Below are positions 21,018-28,339 of a DNA stretch of 32,906 nucleotides, piece after piece (the stretch's first letter is position 1; every line of letters begins with the position of its first letter). A model generated the notes under the pieces. It saw only the letters and a program-made list of their open reading frames with translations. It had not been told where the DNA came from and searched no databases. The stretch is from a virus, in the IMG/VR virus record IMGVR_UViG_3300031673_000294, positions 1-32,906 of that record. The stretch is one strand, 5' to 3'. Position numbers and translations under genes: made by a program.

Positions 21018-21473
21018 TTATGGTCGTTCCTCTAATTTCTGATATTCATAGGTTATGATTTTGCGCTGCAATATCATGTCCTCATAACCGATTGTCTCGC
21101 TTTCTGTTTCCTCAACCGGAAACGCCAACTCCATGCCGGTTATTGACAATAAGTTGTCATTTAAGGAGTTGTGGATATTGTCTCTTATTTCCAGCACGCC
21201 ATATATACGCGGCATTGTCTGGCCTATTATTGGGATCTCCCCGGCCTTCAAAAGCTGGTAGATTATGATATTTACCTGATAATGGACCTCCCAGTTTTCG
21301 GATGTTTCAACAAGATGGTCCACCGGACCGTCCTTAAGGCCAAGGGCCGGGAAGCCTGCGCTTATGGGTATCATATCAGGGTCCGGCGTTATAAAGATGT
21401 CGGTGTCGCTTATATAGCTCAAACTGGCATCGCCCTGAAGCTGAACCTTGATTGCTTCTATAAGTTCTTTCAT
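21018..21473 (-). CDS. Tail terminator / completion-like protein, 151 aa
   Basis: A 151-residue protein (MKELIEAIKVQLQGDASLSY) with the N-terminal helix and alternating strands of tail-terminator-type proteins (WEVHYQVNIIIYQLLKAGEI). It overlaps the upstream gene by ATGA and precedes the tail tube, the usual position of lambda gpU-type terminators that cap the tail. Assignment from context and general pattern. Confidence 0.6.
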   Translation of the reverse strand: MKELIEAIKVQLQGDASLSYISDTDIFITPDPDMIPISAGFPALGLKDGPVDHLVETSENWEVHYQVNIIIYQLLKAGEIPIIGQTMPRIYGVLEIRDNIHNSLNDNLLSITGMELAFPVEETESETIGYEDMILQRKIITYEYQKLEERP

Positions 21474-22036
21474 TCGATATATTCTCCGGCCATTTTGCGC
21501 AAAAACAATGTCTTGAAATCCTTCAACATGTCGTTATAATATTTCTGATAAAAGGCCCCCATGATATCGCGGGACGGGACCTTGACTGATTTTGTTTCTT
21601 TCCTGAGATGTATCCCGCATGAATGAAGCATCTCCCTTTTTGCTTTTGTGATCCTGATTCGATATCCATCAACGCTCTTTCTTGCTATTCTTGCCTGCCA
21701 TGCCGTGCCTCCGATTCCACGAAAACCAAGCGTTAAGGTTTTTGTGGAGTACTGAACATGATAAGTTATCCCCTTATGCAGCGGTGATAACGGTTTGTCG
21801 GGATCTGTAGGGCCTCTGCTATACTTTGGATCGCCTGGGGTATTTCGATATAACACCTTGGGTGCAAGGCCTAATCTTCCGCCTTTAAGTTCTGTTTGTG
21901 CGATTTGAGCATAATTCCAACCGACCTTTGAAAGGGCGATAGTCTGCGCCTTATTAAGGTTTTTCTTCTGGTCGTCAGCCCACTTCTGGATGCCTTTTCC
22001 GGCCTTTGCGATCCCTTTGAATTTGATTGCGAGCAT
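21470..22036 (-). CDS. Minor tail / head-tail joining protein (gpZ / HK97 gp10-like), 188 aa
   Basis: A basic 188-residue protein starting MLAIKFKGIAKAGKGIQKWA, with helices and strands matching the HK97-gp10 / gpZ-like pattern (IALSKVGWNYAQIAQTELKG; SPLHKGITYHVQYSTKTLTL). Such proteins complete the tail at the head-tail junction. It lies between the attachment protein and the tail terminator, the standard order. Confidence 0.65.
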   Translation of the reverse strand: MLAIKFKGIAKAGKGIQKWADDQKKNLNKAQTIALSKVGWNYAQIAQTELKGGRLGLAPKVLYRNTPGDPKYSRGPTDPDKPLSPLHKGITYHVQYSTKTLTLGFRGIGGTAWQARIARKSVDGYRIRITKAKREMLHSCGIHLRKETKSVKVPSRDIMGAFYQKYYNDMLKDFKTLFLRKMAGEYIE

Positions 22037-22050
22037 CTTTTATTTTGCCT

Positions 22051-22389
22051 TTAAAGTTGCCTTCTTTCGGAACGTGTCAGGCGCAAGCGCCATATTCCCG
22101 TTGCCTTTGGGCCTGCCAGGTTTTCTATTAAATACCAGGTCTCTCCATCGATCGTGAACGTATCGCCCTGGGCGTTTGGGCTTGCGACCTCGCTCTCCTG
22201 AACTTCTATTATCATCTCGTCTGCCGCCGGTTGCGGGTCCTGTAACGACTCGTCGCTTGCATTAATGATGATTTTTACGGTCTCCCCAAGGATTGATCCT
22301 AAAGGTATATAAGTGACGCTTTTTGCAAACTCATCCGTATTGAAAAAGATGCTATCAAGATCGCTTTCCATTTGGGTTTTCAGGGTCAT
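22051..22389 (-). CDS. Head-tail attachment protein (lambda FII-like), 112 aa
   Basis: A 112-residue protein (MTLKTQMESDLDSIFFNTDE; TYIPLGSILGETVKIIINAS) with ending TWYLIENLAGPKATGIWRLR LTR, the hallmark of phage head-tail joining proteins of the FII/attachment family, which form the hexameric connection to the tail. ATGA overlap with the 95-aa gene upstream. Confidence 0.72.
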   Translation of the reverse strand: MTLKTQMESDLDSIFFNTDEFAKSVTYIPLGSILGETVKIIINASDESLQDPQPAADEMIIEVQESEVASPNAQGDTFTIDGETWYLIENLAGPKATGIWRLRLTRSERRQL

Positions 22390-22673
22390 CTGTCCACCAT
22401 CACAATATCGATAGATCGATTTTCCTTTCTGGTCTGATTAGTAATTATCTCATTGACAATACGATAGGTCTCCCCGACAGTTCCGCCGGATAGCCATATC
22501 GTTGTCGTGGTGTCAGTTTTGCTATCGCTGTCCTTTGTTAATCCTGTGGGGACTGTCCATTCGCTTGTGCTTATGGTCTCCCCGTCTTCGAGCCAAGGAC
22601 TCCCTTCTTTCTTCCAGTTAAACCCATAATCCAAGACCGCATCAGGATCTTTTGGGATTTCCTTTATTGCCAC
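22386..22673 (-). CDS. Phage fibre-tail-adaptor-like protein, 95 aa
   Basis: A 95-residue protein with KDPDAVLDYGFNWK, GETISTSEWTVPTGL, TTTTIWLSGGTVGETYRIVN and RKENRSIDIVMVD, the well-conserved blocks of a small Ig-like phage family often annotated Gp77-like adaptor. Members lie in head-tail junction clusters and may decorate the connector or head. Family recognition fair, role tentative. Confidence 0.7.
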   Translation of the reverse strand: MAIKEIPKDPDAVLDYGFNWKKEGSPWLEDGETISTSEWTVPTGLTKDSDSKTDTTTTIWLSGGTVGETYRIVNEIITNQTRKENRSIDIVMVDR

Positions 22674-22685
22674 TTTATCCTCTTA

Positions 22686-23252
22686 TCAGCTCGAAGTTGC
22701 GCTACAAGTTACGGTGACTTCCAATGTGTCATTATCATCCAGTACTTTATCGCCTGCACTGAAAGCGCCTCCGCCATAGAGCACTCCAGCCGAGCCGCCT
22801 TTTGTGTTTTCTGTACAGATAAAGGCCCCGCCAATCGTTGTACTGTTAGCGCTGATCGTAAAGGTCGCCTCGTTTCCAACATTATCAATGGCCTTAGCTG
22901 CAGCGGCATTCCACACAAGGGTAATCCTGTTTGCCTCATCATAGGCGGTCACTTCTGTCCAGCCGGCATGAGTTGTCATATCATCGCCTACAGCAAACGA
23001 CGGTGTCGTTCCAGTCAGGCCTAAATAATGGAGGGCCGTATAGGCAGCGCCCTTGAAAAACTCTTGCAATTCAAGGGTCAAACCTTCGTCGACAACTAAG
23101 TTCTCAATGACATCTTCCCATTTGAGGTTGCCATGCTTGTCAAAGCATCGGAATTTATAAACGTTCTTGAACTTCTTCTGTAGCTCAATGACCTTTGCCT
23201 TTGCCTTTGCTCCGGCCCCAAAATTTACGCCCATTTCTCTTTCGAAATCCAT
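22686..23252 (-). CDS. Phage structural protein, 188 aa
   Basis: An N-terminal segment (FRCFDKHGNLKWEDVIENLV, then VDEGLTLELQEFF) is a motif found in many phage proteins from head or head-tail clusters, followed by a beta-rich C-terminal domain (HYLGLTGTTPSFAVGDDMTT; FICTENTKGGSAGVLYGGGA). Probably a virion component. The ribosome site AAGGAGGG is strong. The exact function of this group is unclear to me. Confidence 0.6.
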   Translation of the reverse strand: MDFEREMGVNFGAGAKAKAKVIELQKKFKNVYKFRCFDKHGNLKWEDVIENLVVDEGLTLELQEFFKGAAYTALHYLGLTGTTPSFAVGDDMTTHAGWTEVTAYDEANRITLVWNAAAAKAIDNVGNEATFTISANSTTIGGAFICTENTKGGSAGVLYGGGAFSAGDKVLDDNDTLEVTVTCSATSS

Positions 23253-23262
23253 TTTACCCTCC

Positions 23263-25041
23263 TTACCATCCGGACTTATTTGCGTTTATAATTCGATCTT
23301 CATGACCTACAGCGATCACCCGTTCTTCCCTACCCACATCAACTACCCGGCTTTCATGGTCTACGGTGATTATCCTTACCTCCCCTGATACGACCATCTC
23401 CCTTAGCTCATGTTCAACTGTGACTAACCTGCTCTCTGGGACAGAAATTACAAAAGTAGTTTCACCCTGCAGGACCAATAATGTATCTTTCGTGATATCA
23501 AAATCTGCCTTTGCGGCTGCCTTTCCCGCAATGCTCAGGGCCGAATCAAACTGCAAGTCAACATCAACCCTATGTTTGGCCTGGCCTTCAATGTCTGCTG
23601 AAAGCCCCTTGTTAAGCTGAATCGCCGCAGAGGCTATCTGCTTGGCAACATTGTCTATGGTCATGTTTTTGGTTACTGCGATGCTGACCTGAGTAACCCC
23701 TGCGAGCTTCTGGCTGGTGAGCGTAATAGTGAAATTGCCCGTTGTGCTGATTGCTGCAGATGCCTGAGCAAGGGCCTGAAGAACAGTTGCTATATCGTGG
23801 GTCAGGCCTAAAGCTGCATTGGCCTGGGCCTTGCCGATCAGTGAAGCAATATGATTCTTGGAAATAGACAGGTCGCTTGCGGCAAGGGCCTTGCCGATGA
23901 GTGAGGCCAGTTGATTCTTTGTAATACCCACATCTCCTAAGGAGGATGCCTTGCCTGTTTCTTCAATGGTTTGATCTTTGTTTATGCTTATGTTGGCCAG
24001 TGCCGCTGCCTTGCCTGCCACAGACGCAACAAGGCTTTTGGTGATAGCCAATGCAGATATTATGATATTTTTGGCGGCCTGAATTATTATATGGTTTTTG
24101 GATATGGATATGTCGGCTGAAGCGGCCGCCTTCCCAACAGCGGCAACAGCCTGATCTTTTATTGTAGTTAGAGGGGCCTTGGCCGCTGCCTTGCCTACAA
24201 AGGCAGAGGAATGATCGGAGACCACAGATACACTGCCCGAAATAATTGCCTTCCTTACAAAAGAAGCAATGTAATTTTTGGCCAAGTCAAGGTTGGCCTT
24301 TGTGGCTGCCAGGCCGCCAAAGGAGGCTGTTTGATCTTTTGTGATTGAAACAGAGGACTTTGTAGTTGCCTTTCCAACCAGAGATAGGCCCTGGTTTTTG
24401 GTCATGCCAAGACCAGATGCCCCGGAGGCCTTGCCTGCCATAGAGGCAACCTTGTTTTTATTGATAGATAAGGCCCCGCCTGAAGATGCCTTGCCACTGA
24501 ATGTGACGGCCTTATCCTTGTTCGTGGATATGTCTACTCCTATAATTGCTCCGGCCGATAAGGTCGTGATTGTCGTCTGGAGTATTGCAGAGCCTGAAAA
24601 ATCAATAACTACAAGTTGCAACTCGTACTCTTGCCCATCTAATGCCCCTGAACCAAAGCCCAATGCCCACTGAATCTCACCATAAGTGCCGTTGCCGATA
24701 TTCAATAAATAAGCTAAATTATCGCCTTCGTTTTCTACACTGCCATTATCTATAGGAGATAGACAACCTGCTGTGTTAGCTCCTAAAGCTAAAGCATCGG
24801 TTAATACTGTTCCTATTCCCCAACGAATCTCAGTATCAGCGCCGACATCGACAAAAGTTCCGCCAGCCCTGCGCCATTGAAGTTTACAGTCAGAATCGGG
24901 ATTGGTAGAATTCGATAAAACCCATGTGGCTAAGATAAATTCATTGGCTTTATTCCAATCCACAATATCGGCATTGCAGGCCGCCTGCCAAACCCTACTG
25001 GCATCAGCTATTCTGGAATCTGTTTGAGCAAAAAGACCCAT
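23263..25041 (-). CDS. Capsid-adjacent repeat protein (possible head fibre), 592 aa
   Basis: Three parts. Residues 1-169 form a beta-rich domain (ACNADIVDWNKANEFILATW; SDCKLQWRRAGGTFVDVGAD). Residues 170-531 hold about eighteen repeats of 20 residues, consensus xLSITKNQxASLxGKAxAxA; the first thirteen are in exact register. Residues 536-589 are six 9-residue repeats ExRxIxVxH. It directly follows the major capsid gene, so a head-attached fibre or decoration is likely. The 20-residue period could form one turn of a beta-solenoid. The terminal ExR-type repeat is seen at the end of other phage head proteins. Confidence 0.7.
   Translation of the reverse strand: MGLFAQTDSRIADASRVWQAACNADIVDWNKANEFILATWVLSNSTNPDSDCKLQWRRAGGTFVDVGADTEIRWGIGTVLTDALALGANTAGCLSPIDNGSVENEGDNLAYLLNIGNGTYGEIQWALGFGSGALDGQEYELQLVVIDFSGSAILQTTITTLSAGAIIGVDISTNKDKAVTFSGKASSGGALSINKNKVASMAGKASGASGLGMTKNQGLSLVGKATTKSSVSITKDQTASFGGLAATKANLDLAKNYIASFVRKAIISGSVSVVSDHSSAFVGKAAAKAPLTTIKDQAVAAVGKAAASADISISKNHIIIQAAKNIIISALAITKSLVASVAGKAAALANISINKDQTIEETGKASSLGDVGITKNQLASLIGKALAASDLSISKNHIASLIGKAQANAALGLTHDIATVLQALAQASAAISTTGNFTITLTSQKLAGVTQVSIAVTKNMTIDNVAKQIASAAIQLNKGLSADIEGQAKHRVDVDLQFDSALSIAGKAAAKADFDITKDTLLVLQGETTFVISVPESRLVTVEHELREMVVSGEVRIITVDHESRVVDVGREERVIAVGHEDRIINANKSGW
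23275..23436 (-). repeat. Six 27-bp coding repeats (9-aa ExRxIxVxH)
   Basis: Units ESRLVTVEH, ELREMVVSG, EVRIITVDH, ESRVVDVGR, EERVIAVGH and EDRIINANK follow each other without gaps at the C-terminus of the 592-residue protein (residues 536-589). Confidence 0.85.
23449..24534 (-). repeat. 60-bp coding repeat array (20-aa units)
   Basis: About eighteen units of 60 bp encode 20-residue repeats. Units at residues 190-209, 210-229, 370-389 and 390-409 are the best examples (ALSINKNKVASMAGKASGAS; DLSISKNHIASLIGKAQANA). Register holds exactly from 170 to about 430 and then shifts by a few residues. DNA copies are diverged, so this is an old array maintained for structure. Confidence 0.85.
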
Positions 25042-25067
25042 TTAGGTTATCCTTTATGGTCATCGCA

Positions 25068-25094
25068 GGGTCAAATCTTCGTAAGATTCGACCC
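25068..25094 (-). other. Intergenic hairpin after the capsid gene
   Basis: A 12-bp stem GGGTCAAATCTT / AAGATTCGACCC with one mismatch and a 3-nt loop, between the capsid stop and the repeat-protein start. The shared GGGTCAAATCTTCGT core relates it to the hairpin after the tail-tube gene. No U-tract; likely mRNA processing or stabilising element. Confidence 0.65.
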
Positions 25095-25114
25095 CACTTT
25101 GTAACCCTTTGTTT

Positions 25115-26074
25115 TTAGCTGAAGGTTGAATAACTGGCCATTTGCCAGTAACCATAACCCACGTTACGCATAGCCTTGATGCCGTAATGGTGCACGTCAT
25201 CGTTGAACTCAAGCTCGCTGCCTTCGGCAATGGCACTCATTTTGATGGGTTCCTCTTCCTGGCGAATAAGGGCCTTGACATCGCTGTCGGTCCTGAAAAC
25301 CATCATGTTGGTTGTGAGTGCTGAAAATCTCGGGTTGAATTCGGCTCTAAGCTTGAAACCATCAAGCGTTCCAAGGACATTGGTGAATGCTGCGCCTGCG
25401 CCATCGGTTATTACCTGTGAGCCAAGGGCTGCCATAAGGGGTGCCCAAAGCTGAGGGGTGCCGACCATGATCAGGAATTCCCTTGCGTCTTCATTAAGAG
25501 GCTCACCCTGATCATCTTTATAGGCCATCATATAACCGATTACTCCAAGGACAGCTTCAACCATTTCGGCTGCTGTCGGTGCCGTGGTTGTCGTAACATC
25601 GAGCTTTGGCACCTGGGTCGCGGTTAACAGGTTTAATAATGTCCCTGAATCGCCTTCGCTATGGTCGGAGTCAAAGAAATACTGGCCGTCATAGCAAACA
25701 CCTGAAGTTCCATTGATTAACAAGGTGCTTAACAAAGATGCCCAGTGCGCCAGCGCTCTCCTGGCCTGCTCTCCCACCCTGAGCATGATCTGGCCGGTCT
25801 TATCACGCCTGAGATCATCTACCTGGATCTCAAGAGTAGATTCGTATTTCTTATTGAAAATGGTGATTCCATTCTCACGGAATCCCTTGGCCTGCCTACC
25901 GCCGACCCATTCCCGCATCTGCGGAACCATGCCGAGCCATTTATAGGTCTCTGATTCCTGGTTTGAGTCAAAAAGCATTGAAATCTGGTTAATCCAGCTC
26001 ATGCCAGTTAGTTGACTGAGACGGTGATAAAACTCACCGATTATCGCCCTGCTTCCTAATCCTGCTGCTCCCAT
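25115..26074 (-). CDS. Major capsid protein, Mu gpT-like, 319 aa
   Basis: A 319-residue protein with the blocks of Mu gpT-type major head subunits: YKWLGMVPQMREWVGGRQAK, GITIFNKKYESTLEIQVDDL, ARRALAHWASLLSTLLINGT, DGQYFFDSDHSEGDSGT and FLIMVGTPQLWAPLMAALGS. HK97-fold shell protein. AGGAGGTACAAC before the ATG fits high expression. Flanked by decoration protein upstream and hairpins on both sides. Confidence 0.9.
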   Translation of the reverse strand: MGAAGLGSRAIIGEFYHRLSQLTGMSWINQISMLFDSNQESETYKWLGMVPQMREWVGGRQAKGFRENGITIFNKKYESTLEIQVDDLRRDKTGQIMLRVGEQARRALAHWASLLSTLLINGTSGVCYDGQYFFDSDHSEGDSGTLLNLLTATQVPKLDVTTTTAPTAAEMVEAVLGVIGYMMAYKDDQGEPLNEDAREFLIMVGTPQLWAPLMAALGSQVITDGAGAAFTNVLGTLDGFKLRAEFNPRFSALTTNMMVFRTDSDVKALIRQEEEPIKMSAIAEGSELEFNDDVHHYGIKAMRNVGYGYWQMASYSTFS

Positions 26075-26136
26075 GATGTTGTACCTCCTATTTCAATTTA
26101 ATATTAATGATTTCATCTTTCTGCCCACCCCCTCTA

Positions 26137-26158
26137 TCCCCTCCCGCGAGGGAAGGGA
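26137..26158 (-). other. Intergenic hairpin before the capsid gene
   Basis: A 9-bp stem with one mismatch (TCCCCTCCC / GGGAAGGGA) and a GCGA loop, which is a stable GNRA-type tetraloop on the plus strand (TCGC on the transcript). It lies between the decoration and capsid genes. No U-tract. Possible processing or stabiliser element, or a copy of a genomic repeat. Confidence 0.5.
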
Positions 26159-26183
26159 AACGAAGAGCGGAATGAATTGTTTG

Positions 26184-26945
26184 TTATTCTTTTGCCCAGG
26201 TTCCAACTATACGAGTTGCAACCCAGCCGTTTGCATCGCCATATTCCAGGTCAATATAATCGCCCCGGCGAGCGGTTGCCTTGGTGTTTATGATATCCTT
26301 ATCATCAACACCGGCCACATCGACCGATTCGATCATATCGGCTGCATTGGGTGATACGGTAACTATGACAGTTCCAAATGCCCCTCCATTCACAATTCTT
26401 ATCCCGGCCATGCCTTCTACTGCCGGCAAGGTGATTGCCTTGGCATCAACCGTCATAAACAGGACTTTCCCTGAATCCTGAGCATCCAGGGTCAAATTGT
26501 CCGCCACTGTTTGCGCAAACAGGCCTTCATGAGGATCTCGCAGGACATCAACGTCAAATTCCACGATCGCCACACCTGCCGAGACATACCGGCGCATGAA
26601 ACCGATAAACACGCCGCTCGTTTTCAGGAATGAAAACGCATTGTCGTCCTGGGCATAAACGGGCTGCCCGACATCTGTAATTACAGCGCCGGTCACAGAA
26701 AGCTGGATTGCGCCCTTTTTGACGGTACGCACGTTTATTGCGGCGGCGGCGCCCAAGGAATTATCGGCCTTTGCCTCTGCAAAACCGACAAACCTGTCTA
26801 CCGAGGTCAATGGCCTGGCGTGCCCTGAAGCATCCACAAGCCCAACCGCACCCCCTTCAAAGATTATATCCGCAGCTATCACCGGATATTCGTTACGATC
26901 TCCAAGCTCAAGTGCCCTTGGTGTATCTAATGCTAAAGTAGTCAT
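26184..26945 (-). CDS. Capsid decoration / cement protein (DUF2190-like), 253 aa
   Basis: The first 135 residues (IAADIIFEGGAVGLVDASGH; RFVGFAEAKADNSLGAAAAI; VRTVKKGAIQLSVTGAVITD; GQPVYAQDDNAFSF) follow the pattern of DUF2190-type capsid cement proteins. Residues 140-253 are an extra beta domain (LTLDAQDSGKVLFMTVDAKA; GIRIVNGGAFGTVIVTV), similar to appended head-decoration domains. It lies just before the capsid gene. ATGA overlap with the upstream gene; strong GGAGG. Confidence 0.78.
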   Translation of the reverse strand: MTTLALDTPRALELGDRNEYPVIAADIIFEGGAVGLVDASGHARPLTSVDRFVGFAEAKADNSLGAAAAINVRTVKKGAIQLSVTGAVITDVGQPVYAQDDNAFSFLKTSGVFIGFMRRYVSAGVAIVEFDVDVLRDPHEGLFAQTVADNLTLDAQDSGKVLFMTVDAKAITLPAVEGMAGIRIVNGGAFGTVIVTVSPNAADMIESVDVAGVDDKDIINTKATARRGDYIDLEYGDANGWVATRIVGTWAKE

Positions 26946-27196
26946 TTGATTTTACCTCCTTGTTTTGTCTTTTTTTGTTTCTTTGGTTTTGTTGATTTAG
27001 TTGATTCAATTGAATCTATCGGTTCAGCCGATTTTTTCCCTTCAACTATCTCGACTTCAAGCATAGGCTCATTTTGAAACCTGAGTATTTCGTCTGGCGC
27101 AAACCTGCTGTCGGGATATTCAGTCGTAGTTGCAGGATGCGGCATCCCACACCGGCGAAAACCTTCTCTTTGGCTTGTTATCCGGATTATCGACAT
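26942..27196 (-). CDS. FluMu gp35 / HI1506-like small head-module protein
   Basis: The product shows IRITSQREGFRRCGMPHPAT then EYPDSRFAPDEILRFQNEPM and LEVEIVE, the signature of the small Mu-like prophage protein typified by HI1506, found beside gpT capsid genes. A Lys/Ser-rich tail follows (SIESTKSTKPKKQKKTKQGG). The second ATG (27196) is preferred because it gives better spacing to GGAGGG than the one at 27199. Exact function of the family is not known to me. Confidence 0.72.
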   Translation of the reverse strand: MSIIRITSQREGFRRCGMPHPATTTEYPDSRFAPDEILRFQNEPMLEVEIVEGKKSAEPIDSIESTKSTKPKKQKKTKQGGKIK

Positions 27197-27241
27197 CATT
27201 CCCTCCTTTGCCCTACAGTATGTTATGGTTATAGGGTCCTG

Positions 27242-27751
27242 TTATGCCTGTTTTGATTTGAGGATTCTGACCTTGCCTTCGCCCTCTGCCTTTTTGAAAG
27301 CCAGGTAACGGTCAACACTGCCGCCGAACTCGTCTTGCAGGTCTTTGCTCTCGGCAAACTCGGCCTTCCATTTTTCCTCTCCGGTGAGTTTGCTCAAGTT
27401 GCCTTCATCGCCATCCCCTGCGCCTGCGCTTTCCGGGGCCTCTGCGGTCATTTTGGCAAGGATGTCCTGCTTGGCCTTTTCCTGTGCAAATGCCATGAGT
27501 GCTTCCATGTTGGCGTCCGGCCCTACGATCTTCTCAAACTTTGCCTTCATGTCTTCACCATAGGCCTGGCCAAAGATGCCAAGGATTCTCTCACGCTCGG
27601 CCTTTGAAGCCACTTTTGAGGCTTCCTCTTTCAGCTTGGCGACATCCTCCGGGAAGTTATCAATGGTTATGCCTTTTGATACCTCTGCTGAAAGCGCAAC
27701 TACCAGATCACCATGATCCTTTTTTAGAATTTCCATTGTTAATTCGTCCAT
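27242..27751 (-). CDS. Nested capsid scaffold protein, 169 aa (internal start)
   Basis: Inside the protease gene, in frame, AAGGAGGTAAC is followed 9 nt later by ATG (27751) encoding MDELTMEILKKDHGDLVVAL. This SD would otherwise be just Lys-Lys-Gly-Gly-Asn-Lys codons. The segment is highly helical (VAKLKEEASKVASKAERERI), as scaffolds are, and matches the lambda C / Nu3 arrangement in which the scaffold is translated separately from the 3' part of the protease gene. Confidence 0.65.
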   Translation of the reverse strand: MDELTMEILKKDHGDLVVALSAEVSKGITIDNFPEDVAKLKEEASKVASKAERERILGIFGQAYGEDMKAKFEKIVGPDANMEALMAFAQEKAKQDILAKMTAEAPESAGAGDGDEGNLSKLTGEEKWKAEFAESKDLQDEFGGSVDRYLAFKKAEGEGKVRILKSKQA

Positions 27752-28339
27752 TTGCTTGTTACCTCCTTTTTTGGTATTAGTTATTGGTACCTGTATGTTC
27801 CCGCTGTCCTTTAGTGCCTCGGCACTTGTATTGCTGTCGGCCCCGAGGGCGCAAAAAGATGCCTCTTTTAATTCTGTTTTCCTGAAAATAGTTAAAGGGC
27901 CTTTGAGTTTTCGGCCATTTACCTCGACCTTTGTACCTTCAGACACATCTTCTATTGACGAAGGCGGGATATAAACGCTCGCCTGCCAGGGAAAACCCTC
28001 TTTTGCAAGGGCCATGGCCTCCTGGCCTGACTGCGTTGATTCTGCAAAATTGCCTTCTATAAGCACACCATCATCACCTTTCTTGATCTTCTCGCTCCAT
28101 CCAACGATCTTTTCCGTAAAGTGATCTTGCAGGACAGGCATTTTCTTTTTGGGCAGTTTTATGCCGGCGATATCAATGATCAGGTTTCCCCAAAACCAAT
28201 GATTTGGGATTACATCGCCCGAATAGGCATTCATCTTGAATTTGGGTTTTTCATCTTTCGTGCCGATGTCTGAAAACTCAACAGGCTCTCCGGTTAGCCG
28301 GGTTGCCTTTAATGGTACTGTTATGCTTTGGTTAGGCAT
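27242..28339 (-). CDS. Prohead protease with C-terminal scaffold domain, 365 aa
   Basis: The ATG at 28339 (AGGAGGGCAAA upstream, within the portal end) gives 365 residues. The first 190 form a prohead-protease-like domain with candidate catalytic His (VLQDHFTEKIVGW, about 73) and Ser (FPWQASVYIPP, about 121), and ASFCALGADSN near its end as in Mu-type I proteins and related proteases. The remainder is the helical scaffold. It matures the prohead and is expected to be degraded or expelled. Family-level call is fairly confident. Confidence 0.75.
   Translation of the reverse strand: MPNQSITVPLKATRLTGEPVEFSDIGTKDEKPKFKMNAYSGDVIPNHWFWGNLIIDIAGIKLPKKKMPVLQDHFTEKIVGWSEKIKKGDDGVLIEGNFAESTQSGQEAMALAKEGFPWQASVYIPPSSIEDVSEGTKVEVNGRKLKGPLTIFRKTELKEASFCALGADSNTSAEALKDSGNIQVPITNTKKGGNKQMDELTMEILKKDHGDLVVALSAEVSKGITIDNFPEDVAKLKEEASKVASKAERERILGIFGQAYGEDMKAKFEKIVGPDANMEALMAFAQEKAKQDILAKMTAEAPESAGAGDGDEGNLSKLTGEEKWKAEFAESKDLQDEFGGSVDRYLAFKKAEGEGKVRILKSKQA

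Noticed and set aside
23449-24534. CRISPR-like or simple tandem repeat array
   Set aside because: The 60-bp period is exactly 20 codons in a long open frame; DNA copies are diverged, with no conserved repeats separated by unique spacers.
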